Source: JAWLGW01 sp964569055 (GTDB lineage Bacteria; Planctomycetota; J058). From it: 20,300 nt of DNA. A program made the position numbers and the translations under genes. Positions 7,538-13,862 of this stretch are shown here, one piece after another. The stretch is from contig CAZMSZ010000103.1 in the NCBI GenBank assembly GCA_964569055.1, positions 1-20,300 on the forward strand, given 5' to 3'. Positions within the stretch are counted from its first letter, which is position 1; each line of letters starts with the position of its first letter. The notes beneath the pieces were generated by a model. That model was not told the DNA's origin and ran no database searches. It saw only the letters and a program-made list of their open reading frames with translations.

Positions 7538-8836
7538 GTGGCCGTCTATCTGCGGATCCTCCAGGGCGCCGGCACCGGGCAGGTGCTGCCGGTGCCCAAC
7601 GGGCAGCCGGTGACGCTCGGGCGGAGCGCGTCGGCCTCCTACGCGTTCGACGACCCGCTCCTCTCCCGGCGCCACTGCGCGGTGGAGACCCGCGGCGAGC
7701 TGTGCCGGATCGTCGACCTGCAGAGCCGCAACGGCACGTTCGTGAACGGGCAGCGGGTCGGGGCGGTGCTGCTGCGGATCGGCGACCGGATCAAGATCGG
7801 CAACCTGTTGATCGAGGTCGCCCCCTCGGGGGCGGCGCCCGCCTCGCCCCAGCCGAGCTTCCGCGGCGGGGGGCAGCCCGCCATGATCGCGGCCCCCGCC
7901 GCCCCGACCGCCACGCAATGTCAGGGCTGCGGCGCGGCGTTCGGGCCGAGCCTCCCCGGCCGCGAGTTCAAGGGGCGCGCGCTGTGCCCCCCCTGCGTCG
8001 ACCGATTCGACATCGAGGAGGACCTCGTCGAGGGGTTCAAGCTGCTCGAGCGGCGCGAGGTGACGAGCTTCGGGGTGAGCTACCTCGCCCGGCAGCTCCT
8101 CATGGACCGGACCGTGATCCTCAAGACCCTCCAGCAGGGCCCCGAGTCCGACCCCAAGTCGCTCAAGCGGTTCATGCGTGAGGCCAAGACCGGCGGTCGG
8201 CTGACGCACCCCAACATCGTCGAGCTGTACGACGTGAACGAGCAGGACGGGATCCTGTACATCGTCACCGAGTACGTCGACGGGCAGAACCTCGGCAAGG
8301 TGCTGCAGGACCGGCGCGGCCCGCTGCCGGGACCGGACGTGCTCCGCGTGATGTACCAGATCGCCGACGCGCTGGCCTACGCGCACGACCACCAGATCGT
8401 GCACCGCGACGTGCGCCCTGGGAACATCCTGATCCGGCGCGGCGACCACGTCGGCAAGCTGCAGGGCTTCACGCTCGCCAAGAACCTCGAGCGCGCCGGC
8501 ATGTCGGTGATCACCGCCGACGGCGAGTCGCTCGGCACGCCGTACTACATGGCGCCCGAGCAAGTCCGCAGCGCCAAGGACGCGACCCCTCAGTCGGACC
8601 TCTACTCGTGGGCCGCGACGACCTACCACTGCCTGGCGGGCAAGCTCCCGCTCGAGGCCCGCTCCTACGGCGAGTTCATCGACAAGGTCTTCAACCACGA
8701 CCCGCCGCGCCTCGAGACGCACGTCGCCTCGGCCCCGGCGGCCCTGTCCGACCTGCTCGCCCGCTGCATGCGCCGCGAGGCGAGCGAGCGCCCCGAGACG
8801 CTGCGCGACGTGCAGCAGGGCCTCGACCCGATCCTG
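7538..8836 (+). CDS. FHA-zinc ribbon-Ser/Thr pseudokinase (3' end lost in assembly gap)
   Basis: 433 residues remain. FHA domain (about 3-95): G28-R29-S30, SRRH (43-46), NGTFVNG (65-71). A CxxC...CxxC zinc-binding pair follows (C128, C131, C150, C153). A protein kinase fold runs from about 165 to the gap. Retained: ATP lysine K196 (VILK), helix-C glutamate E215, HRD at 289-291, N296 and APE at 339-341. Lost: the Mg-binding DFG, here G310-F311-T312 in LQGFTLAK; the glycine loop (REVTSFGVSYLA) keeps one Gly; and the catalytic-loop Lys is R293. This set predicts little or no phosphotransfer, so the domain is probably a binding or allosteric module, perhaps read by or reading FHA partners. The C-terminus is unknown because of the N run. 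Family secure; inactivity is an inference from motifs. Confidence 0.88.
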
Positions 8837-8936
8837 NNNNNNNNNNNNNNNNNNNNNNNNNNNNNNNNNNNNNNNNNNNNNNNNNNNNNNNNNNNNNNNN
8901 NNNNNNNNNNNNNNNNNNNNNNNNNNNNNNNNNNNN
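8837..8936. other. Assembly gap of 100 N
   Basis: Exactly 100 N, a common placeholder for a gap of unknown size. It cuts two convergent genes. Any reading frame drawn across it is an artefact. Confidence 0.98.
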
Positions 8937-9976
8937 GGGCCGTACGCCTCGCGCGCGGCGGTCCGGAGCGGCTCGAGCTCGTCCTCGCGGGGAGCGGGCG
9001 CCGCGGGGGCGAAGCAGCGCAGGAGGCGCGTGTAGAGGTAGGGGCTGTCCGGCGCGCCCGCGCGGACCGGGACCCGCGCCGGGTGGCGGCTGAGGTCGAA
9101 CGCGAAGCGTCGGGCGAGGCGCTCGTCGCCAGGCGAGAGCTCGCTCGTCCCGTCGAGCTCGATCCCGTCCAGGCGGTCGAACGGCTGCGCGCTCGAGGCC
9201 TCCAGCGGGAAGGGGAGCACGCCGGCGGCGTTGACCGCGGCGACGCGCTCCTCGAGGTCACCGGTCGGAGCGCCGCTCGGGACGGCGAGCCCGTAGCCCA
9301 GGCCCATAGCGACCACCCGCTCGCCCGGGCCGAGCAGGCCGTCGATCGCCTCGAGCAGCGCCCAGTCGAAGGCGCGCAGGTGCGCCTCGAGGGAGGCCCG
9401 CACGGCCACGAACCGGCCGAGGTCCCAGTCGCGGCCCCAGGCGCTGAACAGGCGGGTCGGGATCGCCTCGCGCGGAAAGGGCGGGAGCGGCGGCGCGCCG
9501 GCGGCGACGTAGCGCACCAGCGGCGAGGTGTCCTGGGCACAGGCCGCCGCGAGCGTGGAGTTGCGGGCGAGCTGCGCGCGAGCGAGCGGGTCGGGGTGGG
9601 AGAGGTGACCGCGCAGCAGGGCCGCGCCCGGCCCGCCGAGGCCGGCCACGCGGCGGAGCTGGATCAGGCGATCGAGCGGCGCTTCGGGCCGCGTCGCGAG
9701 GAGCGCGCGCCCGATCCGATCGAGCAGGTCGGCCTCGACCGCGCCGGGCGCGCCCGCGAGCGCCTCGCCCGCGGCGTCCGCCGCCGGCTCGACCCGCCCC
9801 GTCGCGAGCAGCGCGCCCGCCCGCACCGCCGCGGCCTCGGGCCCGCCGAGCGCGCCGAGCCGCTGCAGCGCCTCCTCGGGCCGCCCCGCCCGCAGGAGCT
9901 GCCGGGCGTGCCGCGCCGCCGCCGCCGGCTCGCCGCCGAGGACCGCTCGCTCCAGCCGCCGGGTCGACTCGTCCAT
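8937..9976 (-). CDS. Helical protein of unknown function (3' end lost in assembly gap)
   Basis: I do not recognise this protein. 346 residues remain. The first 150 or so are Ala/Leu/Arg-rich and look like helical repeats of TPR or HEAT type (ARHARQLLRAGRPEEALQRL, then AGALLATGRVEPAADAAGEAL). The next part is globular and richer in aromatic residues (LFSAWGRDWDLGRFVAV, then VAMGLGYGLAVPSG), ending near PYLYTRLLRCF. No signal peptide or membrane segment is visible. ATG 9976 is the first start after an in-frame break; no clear Shine-Dalgarno precedes it. It runs in the same direction as the protease unit upstream, separated by 184 bases holding an AT-rich repeat, and converges on the FHA-pseudokinase gene if the scaffold join is right. 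Confidence 0.7.
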
Positions 9977-10069
9977 TCAGGGCCTGGTCGGCGAGACCGG
10001 CGCACCACGCACGCCGGGCTCATGGCGTCCGGCGGTCGCCAATCCTAGCTCGCAGTCGAGGCGGTGCTT

Positions 10070-10100
10070 TGCCAGCGCCAGCCATTCTGGCATTTATATT
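10070..10100 (+). other. Short inverted repeat followed by AT-rich tract
   Basis: TGCCAG and CTGGCA form a six-base stem (a nested GCCAG/CTGGC pairing is also possible), followed on the plus strand by ATTTATATT. It resembles a weak intrinsic terminator for plus-strand transcription, but no plus-strand gene ends here, so its role is unclear. Confidence 0.2.
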
Positions 10101-10129
10101 GATATTCCCTGTTGATATTCCGTGTTGTC
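10099..10129. repeat. 13-base tandem repeat, 2.4 copies, AT-rich
   Basis: TTGATATTCC occurs at 10099-10108 and 10112-10121, giving a 13-base unit TTGATATTCC(C/G)TG, with a partial third copy TTGTC at 10125-10129. GTTGAT (10111-10116) and ATCAAC (10134-10139) also form an inverted pair around a TATAAT. This about 45-base AT-rich island is strikingly different from the surrounding DNA and lies between the protease/small-protein unit and the gene at 9976. It may be a regulator site or a promoter region. Confidence 0.6.
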
Positions 10130-10135
10130 TATAAT
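10130..10135 (+). promoter_or_regulatory. TATAAT box next to the tandem repeat
   Basis: A perfect TATAAT on the plus strand directly after the 13-base repeats. The TTGATA copies lie 12 and 25 bases upstream, neither at standard -35 spacing. Transcription from it would run antisense to the 86-residue gene. On the other strand, TATAAA (10093-10098) could instead serve the gene starting at 9976. Confidence 0.3.
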
Positions 10136-10160
10136 CAACGGAGCGCCCTGGCGCCTCACA

Positions 10161-10421
10161 CTACCCGCTCTGAGCCTCCGCCTCGGGCCCTTCGCGCTGC
10201 TCGGGCTCGCGGACCTCCTGGCCCGGCGCGGCGCGCTCGACCGTCACCTCGCCGACCTCGTCCGCCGCGAGCACGCCCTGCCCGACGAGCTGCTCCACGA
10301 TCTGGCGGTGGCGCTTCTCGTGCTCGTGTCGCATCGCGTCCTCGTCGGACTCGAACTCGATCACGATGTCCTTCTTGCCCGTCTCCATGTTCATGCGGAA
10401 CCGGATGCTGATCTCGCCCAC
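10161..10421 (-). CDS. 86-residue acidic partner of the FtsH-like protease
   Basis: A small soluble protein, 12 bases downstream of the FtsH-like gene, with an AGGAGG ribosome binding site (10426-10431) four bases before its GTG start. The N-terminal half looks like a strand pair plus helix: ISIRFRMNMETGKKDIVIEF, then SDEDAMRHEHEKRHRQIVEQL with His/Glu alternation that might bind metal. The tail (about 60-86) is Glu/Pro/Gln-rich and probably disordered. I recall small partner domains described in FtsH-containing conflict systems, but cannot confirm that this belongs to one. A substrate adaptor or regulator of the protease is a reasonable inference from the gene order. The start, ribosome binding site and tight spacing argue strongly that the gene is real. 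Confidence 0.8.
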   Translation of the reverse strand: MGEISIRFRMNMETGKKDIVIEFESDEDAMRHEHEKRHRQIVEQLVGQGVLAADEVGEVTVERAAPGQEVREPEQREGPEAEAQSG

Positions 10422-10425
10422 GCCG

Positions 10426-10431
10426 CCTCCT
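10426..10431 (-). promoter_or_regulatory. Ribosome binding site AGGAGG of the 86-residue gene
   Basis: A full AGGAGG four bases before GTG 10421. It fixes the start of the small gene and shows translation independent of the protease gene just upstream. Confidence 0.7.
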
Positions 10432-10433
10432 GG

Positions 10434-12647
10434 TCAGTCCGCGCTCACGACCTTGCCGGCCGCGTCCTTCACCACCAGCGGATCGCGCCAGTCGATCGTG
10501 AAGCCGCGCTCCTCCAAGAAGCGCTTGAGGTCCGCCCGCTCGAGCGCGCGCTTCTCGAGCAGCACCGCGGCGAGCTCCTCGAGGACGGCCTTGTGCTCGC
10601 TCAGGAGCGCCTTCACGCGCAGGCGCTCCTCCTCGAGGATCTGGGCCACCTCGCGGTCGATCGCCTCCTCGCGCGGGTCGGACAGCCGCCGCCGGGTGTA
10701 GCCCTCGCGCGTCTCGTCGTAGCAGAACTCCTGGCTGCTCCCCATGCCCCAGGCCTCGATCATCAGGCGCGCCACGCGGGTCGCCTTGGAGAGGTCGTCC
10801 GACGCGCCCGCGGAGAGCTGACCGAAGCACACCTCCTCCGCGCCGCGCCCGCCGAGCGAGACCGCGATGTTCGCCAGCGCGTGCGCCCGGGTCATCACGA
10901 TCCCGACCGCGTCCACGTCGAGCTGGGTGTAGAAGGCGAGCTCCATGTCCTCGCCCTCGATCGTGACCTTCTCGGGGCGGGGGGCCTCGGGGACGAGCGC
11001 GGCGATCAGCGCGTGCCCGCACTCGTGCGTGGCGATCACCCTCTCCTCGGCCTTGGTCGGCGGGGTGAGCTCGAACGCGTCGCCGATCACCTCGTCCACG
11101 TCGGCGTTGGTGACGGTGTGGCCCCCGCCGCGCCGGATCACCTCGCGGGCCAGGCCGCGGCAAAGCGCGTAGAGGTGATCGCCCGAGAAGCGCGTCCGCC
11201 GCTGCGAGTTCACGAAGCCCGCCGTCTTGCGGACCATGTACTCGAACACGGGCGTCGGGATGTCGAGCTTGAACTTCTGCTTGTAGATCTCGAGGATCGC
11301 GCGCCGGTCCTTCTCCTTGGGGTAGGGGATCCGCACCTTGAGCTCGAACCGGCCGGGGCGGAGCAGGGCCTCGTCGAGCGACTCCACGAAGTTGGTCGTC
11401 CCCACGATGAACACCAGCTCCTCCTTGCGGAACCCGTCCATCTCGGTCAGGAGCTGGTTGACCATGGAGTGCTCGACGCCCGAGCTGGTGTAGCTGCCGC
11501 GCCGGTGCGCGAACGAGTCGATCTCGTCGAAGATGATGATCGAGGGCGCGCTCTTGCGGGCGCGCGTGAAGATGTTGCGGAGGTTGGCCTCCGACTCGCC
11601 GACCCACTTCGACTTGAGCTCGGGCCCCGAGACCACGATCGCGGTGGCGTCGATCGCGGTGGCGATCGCCTTGGCGAAGAAGGTCTTCCCGGTGCCGGGC
11701 GGCCCCTCGAAGATGATCCCCCGCGGGATCAGCTCCTCGACGGCGCGCACCTCGTCCTCGCGGCTGAGCTGGTCGCAGGCGCGCAGCAGCGTGAGGATGT
11801 CCTTCTCGATCCGCTCCTTGACGGCCTCGTAGCCGCCGATGTCCTGGCGCAGGTCGATCCGGGGCACCTCGAGCTCCGCGCCGCGGGTCAGCTCGCGGAT
11901 CTCCGCGAACAGCTGGGCGCGCGTCTCGGGGGCGCGCGGGTCGAAGTCCATCCGGTCCCAGAACTGCTCGAGCACCTGCCGCAGGCGGACCACGTTCAGG
12001 CCGGACACGTACTTGTAGAGGCTGAACGGGTCGAACGTCTCGACGCCGAGCTTGCGCGCCTCCCGCTGGAGGATCACGCGGGTCAGCCGCTTGCGCTCGA
12101 TCCCGATCACGGTCCGCTTGGCCGTGAACACGCCCTCGACCGTCTTGGGCAGCTCGAACTCGGGGTCCTTGAAGCCGAGCAGCACGACCTCGGGGTTCTC
12201 GTAGACCAGCGCGATCACCTCCTTCGCCTCGAGCGAGAGGCCGCTGCGGGTGGTGGTCGTGAGCAGGTCGACGTGCGGGATCACGATCACGGTGCCGGGC
12301 TCGGCCGAGCGCACGAGCTGGGTCAGCTCGCGGACCATGAGCTGCATGAGCCCGCCCTGCTGCGGCTGCTGCTGCTGCCCCTCGCCCTGCCCCTCCTCGC
12401 GGCGGGGCTGCCCCGCCACGAACCGGCAGCGCAGGGCGGCGCCGCCGTCGGCGCCCGCCTCGCGCAGGCGGCCGCGCACGGCGGCGTAGAACCAGGTGAC
12501 GAGCTGCTTGTCGCACTCGACCAGGACCGACACGCCCTTGCGGAGCTTGCCGGCCACCCAGTCGAGGTCGTCGCCGTAGGCGGCCTCGACCGCGTCCTCG
12601 AGCGTCAGGTCGAGCGGGAGCTGCGCGAGCGGGAACTCTACGGACAT
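10434..12647 (-). CDS. Soluble FtsH-like AAA zinc protease with degenerate N-terminal AAA-like domain
   Basis: A 737-residue ATP-dependent protease. AAA module (about 262-500): Walker A GPPGTGKT (315-322), Walker B IIFDE (371-375), sensor N419, arginine fingers R430/R433. M41 peptidase (about 530-715): HECGH (541-545), with D618 in GASDDLSKAT as the expected third zinc ligand. All catalytic residues are present. Unlike housekeeping FtsH, no transmembrane helix is visible. The first 200 residues instead resemble an AAA domain without a P-loop: VIVIPHVDLL (120-129) is like Walker B, and VVLLGFKDPEFELP then AKRTVIGI is like the sensor region. A Gln-rich linker (about 87-99) interrupts it. The ATG start fits the domain limits and a TACTCT box six bases upstream; no ribosome binding site is seen. 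Probably a specialised cytosolic protease working with the small protein downstream; substrates unknown. Confidence 0.9.
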   Translation of the reverse strand: MSVEFPLAQLPLDLTLEDAVEAAYGDDLDWVAGKLRKGVSVLVECDKQLVTWFYAAVRGRLREAGADGGAALRCRFVAGQPRREEGQGEGQQQQPQQGGLMQLMVRELTQLVRSAEPGTVIVIPHVDLLTTTTRSGLSLEAKEVIALVYENPEVVLLGFKDPEFELPKTVEGVFTAKRTVIGIERKRLTRVILQREARKLGVETFDPFSLYKYVSGLNVVRLRQVLEQFWDRMDFDPRAPETRAQLFAEIRELTRGAELEVPRIDLRQDIGGYEAVKERIEKDILTLLRACDQLSREDEVRAVEELIPRGIIFEGPPGTGKTFFAKAIATAIDATAIVVSGPELKSKWVGESEANLRNIFTRARKSAPSIIIFDEIDSFAHRRGSYTSSGVEHSMVNQLLTEMDGFRKEELVFIVGTTNFVESLDEALLRPGRFELKVRIPYPKEKDRRAILEIYKQKFKLDIPTPVFEYMVRKTAGFVNSQRRTRFSGDHLYALCRGLAREVIRRGGGHTVTNADVDEVIGDAFELTPPTKAEERVIATHECGHALIAALVPEAPRPEKVTIEGEDMELAFYTQLDVDAVGIVMTRAHALANIAVSLGGRGAEEVCFGQLSAGASDDLSKATRVARLMIEAWGMGSSQEFCYDETREGYTRRRLSDPREEAIDREVAQILEEERLRVKALLSEHKAVLEELAAVLLEKRALERADLKRFLEERGFTIDWRDPLVVKDAAGKVVSAD

Positions 12648-12653
12648 GGTCGA

Positions 12654-12659
12654 AGAGTA
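12654..12659 (-). promoter_or_regulatory. -10-like box TACTCT for the FtsH-like protease
   Basis: TACTCT on the minus strand ends six bases before ATG 12647, with no ribosome binding site between. It fits the leaderless pattern of other first genes in the window. Confidence 0.45.
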
Positions 12660-12743
12660 GCACGCGACCGTGAGGCGGTGCTCCGGGAGGGTCGGGCGCC
12701 GCGCTTCCAGGCGCGCGCCGCTCACCAGCACGCCGAAAGGTGG

Positions 12744-12749
12744 CATGCT
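12744..12749 (+). promoter_or_regulatory. Weak -10-like box CATGCT for the LigD-type polymerase
   Basis: CATGCT ends six bases before ATG 12756, where other first genes carry TANNNT, but the first base is C. A purine run AAAGGTGG (12736-12743) lies 12 bases from the ATG, far for a ribosome binding site. Either reading is weak. Confidence 0.25.
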
Positions 12750-12755
12750 GCCGGC

Positions 12756-13784
12756 ATGGCCAAGAAGAAGGCGAAGCAGGGCGAGACGGTCGTCCGGGCC
12801 GGCGGGCGCGAGGTCCGGATCTCGAGCCCGGGGAAGGTCATGTTCCCCGACCAGGGCTGGACCAAGCTCGACGTGGTGGAGCACTTCGTGCGCTGCGGCG
12901 AGGGCGCGCTGCGCGGCGTCTACCGGCGGCCGTGCAGCCTCAAGCGCTGGCCGCGCGGCGTGAAGGAGCCGTTCTTCTTCCTCAAGCGGCCGACGGGCGC
13001 GCGCCAGACGGTGGACGTGACCTTCCCCTCCGCCCGCCCGGGGAAGATGTTCATGCCGCTCGACGTGGGCGACGTGGTGTGGATGGCGCAGATGAACTGC
13101 ATCGACCTCAACCCCTGGAACGCGCGCGCCGACGACCTCGACCACCCCGACGAGCTGAGGATCGACCTCGACCCGACGCCGGGCTACGGGTTCGAGCACG
13201 TGCGCGAGGTGACCGCGACGGTGAAGGAGGTCCTGGGCGAGCTGGGGCTGGTGGGCTGGCCCAAGACGTCGGGCAGCCGCGGAATCCACGTCTACGTGCG
13301 CCTGGTGCGCGAGTGGGACTTCTTCGCGGTGCGGCGCGCGGGCCTGGCGCTGATGCGCGAGGTCGAGCGGCGCAACCCGCTCGCGACCACGGCCTGGTGG
13401 AAGGAGGAGCGCCGGGGCGTGTTCCTCGACTACAACCAGAACGCGCGCGACAAGACGATCGCCAGCGCCTACAGCGTGCGCCCGACCGGCCTGGTCTCGA
13501 CCCCGTTCCGCTGGGACGAGCTGGCCACGATCGACCCGCAGGCGTTCGACCTGGCCAGCTTCCCGCGCCGGTGGGACGCGGTGGGCGACCTGACCGCCGG
13601 GATCGACGAGGCGGCCGGGCGCCTCGATCGCCTGCTGGAGATGGTGCGCGAGGACGAGGCGCGCGGCCTCGGCGAGGCGCCCTGGCCGCCCCACTACCCC
13701 AAGATGCCCGGCGAGCCGCCGCGCGTCCCGCCGGGGAAGATGAACCCTCGAACGCCCAGCCAGCGCCGGGGTAGCGCTCCTTGA
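12756..13784 (+). CDS. LigD-type DNA primase-polymerase (stand-alone PolDom)
   Basis: A 342-residue archaeo-eukaryotic primase-superfamily polymerase of the LigD type, which fills gaps with nucleotides (often ribonucleotides) during bacterial end joining. Visible: the metal-binding pair D137/D139 in RIDLDP, SGSRGIHVY (172-180) with H178, and D225 in VFLDYNQN, followed by DKTIASAYSVRP. Catalysis should be intact. Ligase and phosphoesterase parts of multidomain LigD are absent, and no Ku gene is in the window. The ATG is close to the first conserved residues (VRISSPGKVMFP). The last 15 or so residues are read from DNA that, on the other strand, encodes the start of an ATP-dependent ligase, so the native C-terminus may be altered by a rearrangement. 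Divergent from the FtsH-like gene by 108 bases. Confidence 0.92.
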   Translation: MAKKKAKQGETVVRAGGREVRISSPGKVMFPDQGWTKLDVVEHFVRCGEGALRGVYRRPCSLKRWPRGVKEPFFFLKRPTGARQTVDVTFPSARPGKMFMPLDVGDVVWMAQMNCIDLNPWNARADDLDHPDELRIDLDPTPGYGFEHVREVTATVKEVLGELGLVGWPKTSGSRGIHVYVRLVREWDFFAVRRAGLALMREVERRNPLATTAWWKEERRGVFLDYNQNARDKTIASAYSVRPTGLVSTPFRWDELATIDPQAFDLASFPRRWDAVGDLTAGIDEAAGRLDRLLEMVREDEARGLGEAPWPPHYPKMPGEPPRVPPGKMNPRTPSQRRGSAP

Positions 13785-13830
13785 CGCGCGCCTCCATGGG
13801 CACGCGCGGCGGCTCGAACGGCCAGGTCAT
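13747..13830 (-). pseudogene. Remnant of ATP-dependent DNA ligase (first 28 codons)
   Basis: Starting at ATG 13830 the minus strand encodes WPFEPPRVPMEARV and then GAGWAFE, the well-known beginning of LigC/LigD-type ATP-dependent ligases, which normally continues at once with PKWDGFR carrying the adenylated lysine. Here similarity ends exactly after the Glu, at about 13747, and the frame runs on antisense to the polymerase gene to a stop at 13108 with no ligase motif. A GAGGAG ribosome binding site (13836-13841) precedes the ATG by five bases, and the hemW stop lies 32 bases upstream, so this was a genuine gene start in a hemW unit. A deletion, an inversion or a chimeric assembly join could explain the loss. 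Confidence 0.7.
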
Positions 13831-13835
13831 GGCGT

Positions 13836-13841
13836 CTCCTC
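13836..13841 (-). promoter_or_regulatory. Ribosome binding site GAGGAG of the ligase remnant
   Basis: GAGGAG five bases before ATG 13830, in the gap after hemW. Its preservation indicates that the ligase fragment is a true gene start and was lost recently or by misassembly. Confidence 0.55.
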
Positions 13842-13862
13842 GGGCGGGCAGTCTACGCGCGG

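Noticed and set aside
7046..9976. Minus-strand frame continuing through the N gap over the FHA-pseudokinase
   Set aside because: N bases make a false continuous frame. Left of the gap the plus strand clearly encodes the FHA-kinase protein.
7538..10048. Plus-strand frame extending the pseudokinase through the N gap
   Set aside because: After the gap this frame is antisense to the helical protein and has no kinase or other domain. The kinase protein is called only up to 8836.
12361..12390. Repetitive CTG-rich stretch in the FtsH-like gene
   Set aside because: It encodes an in-frame Gln-rich linker of the protein rather than an independent repeat element.
10122..12755. Long upstream extension of the LigD-type polymerase frame
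   Set aside because: It runs antisense through the FtsH-like gene. The polymerase family begins close to ATG 12756.
12648..13694. Upstream extension of the FtsH-like frame over the polymerase gene
   Set aside because: Antisense to a secure gene and without domains. ATG 12647 fits the domain boundary and a -10-like box.
13108..13746. Continuation of the ligase frame antisense to the polymerase
   Set aside because: No ligase motif follows GWAFE. The residues are a shadow of the polymerase coding strand, so only the first 28 codons are called.
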